The notes under the pieces are model-generated. The model had not been told where the DNA came from. It did not search any database and saw only the letters and a list, made by a program, of their open reading frames with translations. Position numbers and translations under genes: made by a program. Shown here piece by piece: positions 56,494 to 64,000 of a DNA stretch of 64,000 nt. Origin of the DNA: Basidiobolus meristosporus CBS 931.73 (taxonomy: Eukaryota; Basidiobolomycota; Basidiobolomycetes; Basidiobolales; Basidiobolaceae); the NCBI GenBank assembly GCA_002104905.1, contig MCFE01000074.1, positions 121,106 to 185,105 of the forward strand, written 5' to 3'. Each line of letters starts with the position of its first letter. The first letter of the stretch is position 1.

Positions 56494-59360
56494 CTAGGGG
56501 GGGAGACAGTCACCAACAGGTGAAATCTTTATTTCAGTTGAAACAAAGAAGCCAGCGCTACTGTTGTAGCTTTGATACAAGAGTGTGTAGCTGAGGGGAA
56601 TTTGTAGGTAACTTAATAAGAAGTGATGATAGTTCTTAAGTGCTCAAGACACTGTTCAGTGGGAAGGGGGGTAGCAAGAGAGGTAAGAATGACTTGTGAA
56701 CAACATTAATGAGGGGAATGTGATAAGGATTGATATTCATCATAAAGGGAGTGTGCTGCTGCAGATATTGCTGCCAAAGGTCTGTCAAGTACTTCAGGTA
56801 GGTTAGCTTGGGTTTTTCTGACTGCAGAATGTAGTGAGCAAACTTCTTGACTTCAGGATCTCCAAGTATAGTTCTCCAGCAGGAGCCAGGTGTTGTGTGG
56901 TGTGTTCTCTTCCAGGCCTTAATCAGTGGGTTGTTGCAGTTGTGAAGTCTGAGGTATAATCTGGTTCTAAGGTAGAGAAGTCTGATCTTATAGGGCATAA
57001 GCCCAAAAGCACGAAGAATAGCATGTCTATAGGGGCATTCAGGCAAATGAGGCACCAAGGAGGTAATGCACCATACTGCAAACTTCTCAAGCTTAGTGCA
57101 GTCTCTAGAAGTAAGAGAGAGAAGTGGTAAGCCAAATTCCAGGACAGGGAAGACAAACTGCTTGAGTAGAAGGAGGCAGCTGGGAGCTGAAGTTGTAGGA
57201 GGAGTAACAGCCAGTAGCTTGTGGAGTGCCTGTCTTGCCAGGATAATTCTCTTCTTCAGGTGTGCTCCAGAGTCTAGTCCAGTAGGAAGGAAAGGAAAGC
57301 CAAGATATGTAGCAGAAACCTGAGCAGGTGGAGTGGAGTTCTCCAAGTTGATGGGAGAGCCCAAAGGTACTGTCTTTGCAATGGAAAGCTGAAGATTATT
57401 CTTCTGCAGATACTGGTGGATGGTCTGGGAGTCTTGTTGCACATTGGAGGAGGATATTCTGATGTCATCAGCAAAGACAGTAACCAGGCAGTCAGCTGAG
57501 AGTTTTGGGAAATCATTCAGGAAGATCGCAAACAGTTTAGGACCAAGCACAGAGCCTTGAACCACTCCATTAGGAACTGAGAACACAGCTGATTGCTCAC
57601 TTGGGTGCAGAATTCTTGCATGTGGATCCAGAAATAGAGACCTGACAAGGAGGGTGAGAGAGGTACTGGAGAAGCATTGCAACTTGGACCAAAGCAGATT
57701 TCTGTCAACTGAATCAAAGGCCTTAGTAATATCAAACAGAACTGAGGGATACTTGCACTGGAGAGAGTGATCTTGGCAAAGTATGACTGCATATTCCAAG
57801 GAGAGGCCAGGAACAAAGCCAAACTGTGCAGAATGAAACTTGAGGGAGTCAGAGTAGAGCTCCTGAGCAAGCAGTAGCTCAAACACCTTTCTGCAGGTGG
57901 GCAGCAGAGATATTGGCCTGTAGGAGCTAGGATCCAGGTGCTTTCCTTTACCCTTGTACAGTGGCAGAACATTTGCAAAGGACCATTCCTCAGGAGTAGA
58001 AAGCTGGGCTGAGCATTGCTGAAACAGTGGAAGCAGAAGTGCAGACATGGCCTTGGTACTAGTCTTCAGAAGCTCATAGGAGATTGTGTCCACACCTGGA
58101 GCAGTAGAGTTGGGAAGCCTCTTGAGTACATTATGGATTCTCCCTTGATCAAGTGCAAGTGGGATGGGCAGAGTCTTGAAGTCAGGATGAAAGCCAGGAG
58201 TTGAGTACTGCTTTGTAGAGAAGAAGATGTTAGCCAGCTGTTCTGTTGAAGGTAACTTCCTGGAAGAGGGCCTCATTGCCCTGTAGAGTCTTGATACTGT
58301 TCTTGTTATAGAGTTGGAAGATTGCAGAGGCAAGGAACTCATAATATGATCCCAGAGCTGAGTATGCAGTGTGTGATGAATTGCCATGGAGTGGTGTATT
58401 GCTGTCAGGAAGAGTTTCTCTGTTTTTGGGTTAGGGAAACTCAGGTAGCTTTGTTGCAGGGCTGAAACAATGGATTCTCATTTTCTTGAGGTAACAGCAG
58501 TAGTCTTGCATGGCAGTGAGAGGGAGGCAGACACCAGAATCAGATGCTTCACAAAGAGCCAGGCATAGTTGAGATCATCTGGCAGAGAAAGTAGCAAACT
58601 GGCAAGCTTCAAGTAGTTCCCAAAGTCTTTCTTCTGATTCTTGGTAGCTTTGTGGGTGAGCACAGTAAGTTTTGGCAGCTTCTTCTTCACAACAGGTTGC
58701 ATAGAAAGGGACCAGGCTGGGTGGTCAGAGGCTCTCAAGGATCCTAGCTCAGCTCCAGAGAATTGCTTAACTTCATCCACAAAGTAGAGGGCAGCAGCAG
58801 AAGGGCAGATCCAGTCAACACATCTTTTCTCAGATTGAGCACCTAGTGCTAGCAGATGGCTTTCTCTCAGGAAGTTCAGTAGCAATGTAGACCTTGGCTT
58901 CATTCTTGCAGTCAGAGTAGTCTTGTTCTCAGGATGGGGAATGTTGAGATCTCCAAGCAAGATAACAGGTGTTGATATAGATTGCTGGTATTGTTGAACT
59001 TTCTGGCATATAACTTGCACTTCCTGAAGGGCACAACTTGGAGGCAGATAGCAGAGCACCAGACTGATAGTTGGTAACTGGAGAGCAGCACAGTAAGGGG
59101 AGTAAAGAGGAACACAGAGCTGAGGAGTATTGATGGTAGAAGAGATGAAGCAGATAGAGGAGGTATTCTTTGTTCTAGGAGTAGAAAAGCAATATAGATT
59201 AGTCAAAAGTATAGAGGGTAGCTGGACATCAATCAATCACCGGAGGGAAAATCTTGAAAGAAGTCTCTCTAGAGTTGGTCTTGATGGCTGTATGCTGTTG
59301 CAGTTAAGCAACAGAACTTCAGGTAGTCAGGCAGAGGTTGTAGCTTCTTCAGAGGCAGCA
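56494..59360 (-). mobile_element. LINE (non-LTR retrotransposon) unit e, 5'-truncated, nonfunctional
   Basis: About 2.87 kb, near-identical to unit h. On the minus strand from the right: the last codons of ORF1, TGA-CTA, endonuclease, reverse transcriptase, 3' UTR with hairpin and C-tract. The left junction reads TAGGGGGGG, the right one GCAGCAGGGTTAGGGGGGG, where SINE f begins. Confidence 0.93.
56636..59332 (-). pseudogene. LINE ORF2 of unit e (endonuclease-reverse transcriptase), two stops
   Basis: Same protein as ORF2 of unit h but closed by two point-mutation stops: one near 59240 before LIDVQLPS, and TGG changed to TGA near 58480 before ESIVSALQQ. The rest is intact, including GDLNIPH and SDHPAW of the endonuclease and the RT motifs with FADDIRISS. 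Confidence 0.9.
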
Positions 59361-59362
59361 GG

Positions 59363-59890
59363 GTTAGGGGGGGAGGAAAGTCACCAAGTGGTGAAATCTT
59401 TATTTACTTATGACAAGTATCTAAAGAAGCCAAGTTAATCTGAAGTTATTCCTAGAAAGCTAGGTCTGAGAGATATCTTCCTGGTAAGCCAGGTCTGAGA
59501 GTTGAGAAGCTGAGTGGTACTATATTTCCTAGTTAGCTAGGTCTGAGAGAGGTTTCCTGGAAAGCCAGGCCGGAGAAGTGAGAATCTGAATATATCGGAG
59601 CTAAGTTATACTGGTTTGCAGTAGCTGAATTGTGGCCGGAATGGCCAGTAGACTGGGGGAACTGAGAGGAATTTCTGGGCGATCACTAGCCAAATTTACT
59701 AGGCAAATCTGGCCAATTAGCATTTCAAGGATTTCAGCCAATCAGAGCCTTTACTTTGCCCGATGGTTGATCAAGCCATCTCCCAATGAGCACACATCAA
59801 TTTATTAATCAAATTTTGCTGGATCCAGGATTTGAACCCACAACCATGGGTATGGAAGGGTTAGGGATAACCACAAGGCTAAGTGTTCTT
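59363..59890 (-). mobile_element. tRNA-derived SINE, copy f
   Basis: As copy d: A box and B box (GGTTCAAATCC, about 59830-59840 read on the minus strand), four hairpin repeats at about 59450-59575, and a 3' end reading CCACTTGGTGACTTTCC then seven C and TAA. Both SINE copies end at the same base on the right (CTTGG before TTAGGG), suggesting full-length 5' ends. Part of the 3' sequence matches LINE 3' ends. Confidence 0.87.
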
Positions 59891-60162
59891 GGTTAGGGTG
59901 TAGGTGTTATAGTAAGGGCTAGGACAAGGTTAGAAGAGCAGGGGGTCTGGGGGACGCAGTCCCCTAGAGAATAAAAAAGCAGGGGGTTTGGGGGATGCAA
60001 TCCCCCATACTGCTCTTATACTCTTTAAATTCCCGTTGGATTACTTTTCTCTCATTCTTGGTTCTGGTCCCTTAGGGTTAGAATTCCTCCTCCTAACCCT
60101 TATCACCCTAACCATAAATATTTTTACCCTACAATTGGCACATTGTCTGCTCATATGGTGGG
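59891..60162. repeat. Subtelomeric repeat, inner copy
   Basis: About 270 bp beginning TTAGGGTGTAGGTG; repeated at 63545-63816. It contains two G-rich hairpins (GGGGGACGCAGTCCCC and GGGGGATGCAATCCCCC, each after AGCAGGGGGTYTG) and internal CCCTAACC pieces. Confidence 0.9.
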
Positions 60163-60594
60163 CATGTCTGGGCCAATATTTGTCTCCCTATACTGTCCAT
60201 ACGCTCTGTATAAGTCTTGATGACTATTTAATTAATAAATTGTTATTTTTAATATATATCTAATAATTAGTGGGATTCATCCCAATCTGACCACAATCCC
60301 ATATTTTGATAAGCTTCGGGCACCATAAATTGCGCGGCCCTAATATGATAAAAAAATTCATGGCCAATACAAATTTTCTGTAACCCGATTGCTTTTACCA
60401 AATATAAAGTGTATCTAAAAGTTCAATATATATTATGGCTATAATAGAAACTTTATTTGACACCATTGCAACTACTACTTATGTTCTATGCGCACATGTA
60501 TCCCGCGGGAATTGTAAAACTTAGCCACGTGGTACAAAAGTGCTTTAATTTTTCATCATGATAGTTTTACATGAGTTCCTAACGCACTTTGAAA
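60163..60594. other. Unique subtelomeric spacer
   Basis: About 430 bases, AT-rich, continuing the inner subtelomeric repeat. The outer copy lacks it because the telomere starts there. No gene recognised. Confidence 0.5.
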
Positions 60595-60659
60595 GTTAGG
60601 GGGGGAGACAGTCACCAACAGGTGAAATCTTTATTTCAGTTGAAACAAAGAAGCCAGTG

Positions 60660-63428
60660 CTACTGTTGTAGCTTTGATACAAGAATGTGTAGCTGAGGGG
60701 AATTTGTAGGTAAGTTAATAAGAAGTGATGATAGCTCTTCAGTGCTCAAGACACTGTTCAGTGGGAAGGGGGGTAGCAAGAGAGGTAAGAATGACTTGTG
60801 AACAACATTAATGAGGGGAATGTGATAAGGATTGATGTTCATCATAAAGGGAGTGTGCTGCTGCAGATATTGCTGCCAAAGGTCTGTCAAGTACTTCAGG
60901 TAGGCCAGCTTGAGTTTTTCTGACTGCAGAATGTAGTGAGCAAACTTCTTGACTTCAGGATCTCCAAGTATAGTTCTCCAGCAGGAGCCAGGTGTTGTGT
61001 GGTGTGTTCTCTTCCAGGCCTTAATCAGTGGGTTGTTGCAGTTGTGAAGTCTGAGATATAATCTGGTTCTAAGGTAGAGAAGTCTGATCTTATAGGGCAT
61101 AAACCCAAAAGCACCAAGAATAGCATGTCTGTAGGGGCATTCAGGCAAATGAGGCACCAAGGAGGTAATGCACCATACTGCAAACTTGTCAAGCTTAGTG
61201 CAGTCTCTAGAAGTAAGAGAGAGAAGTGGTAAGCCAAATTCCAGGACAGGGAAGACAAACTGCTTGAGTAGAAGGAGGCAGCTGGGAGCTGAAGTTGTAG
61301 GAGGAGTAACAGCCAGTAGCTTGTGGAGTGCCTGTCTTGCTAGGATAATTCTCTTCTTCAGGTGTGCTCCAGAGTCTAGTCCAGTAGGAAGGAAAGGAAA
61401 GCCAAGATATGTAGCAGAAACCTGAGCAGGTAGAGTGGAGTTCTCCAAGTTGATTGGAGAGCCCAAAGGTACTGTCTTTGCAATGGAAAGCTGGAGATTA
61501 TTCTTCTGCAGATACTGGTGGATGGTCTGGGAGTCTTGCTGCACATTGGAGGAGGATATTCTGATGTCATCAGCAAAGAGAGTAACCAGGCAGTCAGCTG
61601 AGAGTCTTGGGAAATCATTCAGGAAGATGGCAAACAGTATAGGACCAAGCACAGAGCCTTGAACCACTCCATTAGGAACTGAGAACACAGCTGATTGCTC
61701 ACTTGGGTGCAGAATTCTTGCTTGTGGATCCAGAAACAGAGACCTGACAAGGAGGGTGAGAGAGGTACTGGAGAAGCATTGCAACTTGGACCAAAGCAGA
61801 TTTCTGTCAACTGAATCAAAGGCCTTGGTAATATCAAACAGAACAGAGGGATACTTGCACTGGAGAGAGTGATCTTGGCTAAGTATGACTGCATATTCCA
61901 AGGAGAGGCCAGGAACAAAGCCAAACTGAGCAGGATGAAACTTGAGGGAGTCAGAGTAGAGCTCCTGAGCAAGCAGAAGCTCAAACACCTTTCTGCAGGT
62001 GGGCAGCTGAGATATTGGCCTGTAGGAGCTAGGATCCAGATGCTTTCCTTCACCCTTGTACAGTGGCAGAACATTTGCAAAGGACCATTCCTCAGGAGTA
62101 GAAAGCTGGGCTGAGCATTGCTGAAACAGTGGAAGCAGAAGTGCAGACATGGCCTTGGTACTAGTCTTCAGAAGCTCATAAGAGATTGTGTCTACACCTG
62201 GAGCAGTAGAGTTGGGAAGCCTCTTGAGCACATTATGGATTCTCCTTTGATCAAGTGCAAGTGGGATGGGCAGAGTCTTGAAGTCAGGATGAAAGCCAGG
62301 AGTTGAGTACTGCTTTGTAGAGAAGAAGATGTTAGCCAGCTGTTCTGTTGAAGGTAACTTCCTGGAAGAGGGCCTCATTGCCCTGTAGAGTCTTGATACT
62401 GTTCTTGTTATAGAGTTGGAAGATTGCAGAGGCAAAGAACTCATAATATGATCCCAGAGCTGAGTATGCAGAGTGTGGTGAATTGCCTTGGAGTGGTGTA
62501 TGGCTGTCAGGAGGAGTTTCTCTGTTTTTGGGTTAGGGAAACTCAGGTAGCTTTGTTGCAGGGCTGAAACAATGGATTCCCATTTTCTTGAGGTAACAGC
62601 AGTAGTCTTGCATGGCAGTGAGAGGGAGGCAGACACCAGAATCAGATGCTTCACAAAGAGCCAGGCATAGTTGAGATCATCTGGCAGAGAAAGTAGCAAA
62701 CTGGCAAGCTTCAAGTAGTTCCCAAAGTCTTTCTTCTGATTCTTGGTAGCTTTGTGGGTGAGCACAGTAAGTTTTGGCAGCTTCTTCTTCACAACTGGTT
62801 GCATAGAAAGGGACCAGGCTGGGTGGTCAGAGGCTCTCAAGGATCCTAGCTCAGCTCCAGAGAACTGCTTGACTTCATTCACAAAGTAGAGGGCAGCAGC
62901 AGAAGGGCATATCCAGTCAACACATCTTTTCTCAGTTTGAGCACCTAGTGCTAGCAGATGGCTTTCTCTCAGGAAGTTCAGTAGGAATGTAGATCTTGGC
63001 TTCATTCTTGCAGTCAGAGTAGTCTTGTTCTCAGGATGGGGAATGTTGAGATCTCCAAGCAAGATAATAGGTGTTGATATAGATTGCTGGTATTGCTGAA
63101 CTTTCTGACATATAGCTTGCACTTCCTGAAGGGCAAGACTTGGAGGCAGATAGCAGAGCACCAGACTGATAGTTGGCAACTGGAGAGCAGCACAGTAAGG
63201 GGAGTAAAGAGGAACACAGAGCTGAGGAGTATTGATGGTAGAAGAGATGAAGCAGATAGAGGAGGTATTCTTTGTTCTAGGAGTAGAAAAGCAATATAGA
63301 TTAGTCAAAAGTATAGAGGGTAGCTGGACATCAATCAAACACAGGAGGGAAAATCTTGAAAGAAGTCTCTCTAGAGTTGGTCTTGATGGCTGTATGCTGT
63401 TGCAGTTAAGCAACAGAACTTCAGGTAG
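60660..63428 (-). CDS. LINE ORF2 protein, APE-type endonuclease and reverse transcriptase
   Basis: Open from CTA at 63428 to TAG at 60662-60660, about 922 codons. The first ~215 residues are an exonuclease-endonuclease-phosphatase domain: LLNCNSI (first Asn), LCYLPPS, LLGDLNIPH (Asp-x-Asn), VDWICPS and RASDHPAW (final Asp-His). The usual metal-binding Glu of the QET motif seems to be Asp (CLIDVQ). The RT domain follows from about residue 400: PSSYRPISQLPT, FGFVPGLSLEYAV, DITKAFDSVDR, NGVVQGSVLGP and the catalytic FADDIRISS. The C-terminal ~250 residues are helical and lack a CCHC finger. No AUG lies near the start; the frame is continuous with ORF1 across a single UGA. Reverse transcription would be primed at the insertion site. 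Confidence 0.93.
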   Translation of the reverse strand, partial: LPEVLLLNCNSIQPSRPTLERLLSRFSLLCLIDVQLPSILLTNLYCFSTPRTKNTSSICFISSTINTPQLCVPLYSPYCAALQLPTISLVLCYLPPSLALQEVQAICQKVQQYQQSISTPIILLGDLNIPHPENKTTLTARMKPRSTFLLNFLRESHLLALGAQTEKRCVDWICPSAAALYFVNEVKQFSGAELGSLRASDHPAWSLSMQPVVKKKLPKLTVLTHKATKNQKKDFGNYLKLASLLLSLPDDLNYAWLFVKHLILVSASLSLPCKTTAVTSRKWESIVSALQQSYLSFPNPKTEKLLLTAIHHSKAIHHTLHTQLWDHIMSSLPLQSSNSITRTVSRLYRAMRPSSRKLPSTEQLANIFFSTKQYSTPGFHPDFKTLPIPLALDQRRIHNVLKRLPNSTAPGVDTISYELLKTSTKAMSALLLPLFQQCSAQLSTPEEWSFANVLPLYKGEGKHLDPSSYRPISQLPTCRKVFELLLAQELYSDSLKFHPAQFGFVPGLSLEYAVILSQDHSLQCKYPSVLFDITKAFDSVDRNLLWSKLQCFSSTSLTLLVRSLFLDPQARILHPSEQSAVFSVPNGVVQGSVLGPILFAIFLNDFPRLSADCLVTLFADDIRISSSNVQQDSQTIHQYLQKNNLQLSIAKTVPLGSPINLENSTLPAQVSATYLGFPFLPTGLDSGAHLKKRIILARQALHKLLAVTPPTTSAPSCLLLLKQFVFPVLEFGLPLLSLTSRDCTKLDKFAVWCITSLVPHLPECPYRHAILGAFGFMPYKIRLLYLRTRLYLRLHNCNNPLIKAWKRTHHTTPGSCWRTILGDPEVKKFAHYILQSEKLKLAYLKYLTDLWQQYLQQHTPFMMNINPYHIPLINVVHKSFLPLLLPPFPLNSVLSTEELSSLLINLPTNSPQLHILVSKLQQ

Positions 63429-63540
63429 TCAGGCGGAGGTTGTAGCTTCTTCAGAGGCAGCATTGACAATGTGACCTGCAGAGTCCCAGAGCTCTTCAAA
63501 TGGTGCATCACTTAAGTCAGCAAGGAGGGAAATGGCATGG
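63429..63540 (-). CDS. LINE ORF1 C-terminal fragment, ends at UGA
   Basis: Thirty-six codons open to the truncation point, ending with SEEATTSA and TGA at 63431-63429. Unit e keeps the same end with a synonymous change (TCC to TCT, serine), which supports coding. ORF1 of LINEs usually encodes an RNA-binding protein; too little remains to tell its type. Confidence 0.68.
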
Positions 63541-63544
63541 TTAG

Positions 63545-63816
63545 GGTTAGGGTGTAGGTGTTATAGTAAGGGCTAGGAAAAGGTTAGAAGAGCAGGGGGT
63601 CTGGGGGACGCAGTCCCCTAGAGAATAAAAAAGCAGGGGGTTTGGGGGATGCAATCCCCCATACTGCTCTTATACTCTTTAAATTCCCGTTGGATTACTT
63701 TTCTCTCATTCTTGGTTCTGGTCCCTTAGGGTTAGAATTCCTCCTCCTAACCCTTATCACCCTAACCATAAATATTTTTACCCTACAATTGGCACATTGT
63801 CTGCTCATATGGTGGG
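63545..63816. repeat. Subtelomeric repeat, outer copy
   Basis: Near-identical to 59891-60162, including both G-rich hairpins. It ends at GGTGGG, where the terminal telomere repeat begins; the inner copy continues past this point. Confidence 0.92.
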
Positions 63817-64000
63817 TTAGGGTTAGGGTTAGGGTTAGGGTTAGGGTTAGGGTTAGGGTTAGGGTTAGGGTTAGGGTTAGGGTTAGGGTTAGGGTTAGGG
63901 TTAGGGTTAGGGTTAGGGTTAGGGTTAGGGTTAGGGTTAGGGTTAGGGTTAGGGTTAGGGTTAGGGTTAGGGTTAGGGTTAGGGTTAGGGTTAGGGTTAG
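63817..64000 (+). repeat. Telomere, (TTAGGG)n
   Basis: 184 bases of perfect TTAGGG, about 30 repeats, running to the end of the window with the G-rich strand 5' to 3' outward. This is a true chromosome end. Confidence 0.98.

Larger units (their letters stand above)
60595..63540 (-). mobile_element. LINE (non-LTR retrotransposon) unit h, intact ORF2, 5'-truncated in ORF1
   Basis: About 2.95 kb. Left junction AAAGTTAGGGGGGGAGACAG; right junction GGCATGGTTAGGGTTAGGG, where telomere-type repeats cut into ORF1. On the minus strand it has a 36-codon ORF1 end, UGA-CUA, complete ORF2, then a 3' UTR of about 60 nt with AATAAAG, the hairpin TCACC-TGTT-GGTGA and a C-tract, with no poly(A). This is the most distal element, about 280 bp from the terminal TTAGGG array. 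Confidence 0.95.

Noticed and set aside
59830-59890. A genuine host tRNA gene
   Set aside because: It has A and B boxes but no proper acceptor stem pairing, and it is repeated with the SINE body at 56430-56487.
55193-63540. Identity as a Penelope-like or MoTeR telomeric element
   Set aside because: ORF2 has an APE-type endonuclease before a LINE-type RT; neither a GIY-YIG domain nor a restriction-like endonuclease is visible.
63817-64000. CRISPR-like or satellite array
   Set aside because: It is the canonical TTAGGG telomere with no spacers.

Overview
The window is the right end of a fungal chromosome. It closes with about 30 uninterrupted TTAGGG repeats, running 5' to 3' to the last base. 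Introns of roughly 50-75 nt with CTAAC-like branch sites, a Mup1-type permease, a Cps1-type GT2 synthase and the single-copy housekeeping set all fit a fungus. A copine, a Na+/K+-type P-ATPase, hamartin and a cAMP-receptor-like GPCR suggest an early-diverging (non-Dikarya) lineage. I cannot name the species.

Layout. 1-12.1 kb is a head-to-tail array of three decayed Ty1/copia elements (A, B, C) with 348-bp LTRs, plus two inverted gag pieces from a related family. 12.1-53.1 kb is ordinary gene space. In order it holds alpha-arrestin 1, a GPCR, TSC1/hamartin, alpha-arrestin 2 (-), GID4 (-), GAR transformylase (-), a bZIP factor with a C-terminal membrane segment (-), TMEM33/Pom33 (-), a Na+/K+-type ATPase, an 18-exon copine, TTC27/Emw1, a secreted N-formylglutamate-amidohydrolase-like protein (-), eIF3h, a TBC1D13-type RabGAP, an unknown Cys/basic protein (-), a GT2 synthase (-), Vac14 (-) and a Mup1-like permease. 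I rebuilt the split genes exon by exon from GT/AG sites, phase and family similarity; GID4, TMEM33, copine, eIF3h and the RabGAP close in frame throughout. 53.5-54.3 kb carries a uricase relic, tRNA-Thr(CGT) and a U6 snRNA gene.

54.8 kb to the end is a subtelomeric transposon array. A solo copia LTR is followed by at least seven non-LTR units (LINE ORF2 elements and tRNA-derived SINEs). All are on the minus strand, so each 3' end points to the centromere and each truncated 5' end to the telomere. Nearly every junction reads TTAGGG running into a G-tract. LINE and SINE share a 3' hairpin and a terminal C-tract, as expected if reverse transcription primes on the telomeric G-rich 3' end. The most distal LINE has an intact ORF2 that lies in frame behind an ORF1 tail across a single UGA-CUA, with no AUG near its start. 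This array is the most novel content here.

Apart from nutrient-related themes shared by chance or otherwise (arrestins, permease, TSC1, GID4, Vac14), the genes do not form a recognisable cluster. Apparent one-base frame breaks in arrestin 1, TSC1 and Vac14 may be residual sequencing errors.
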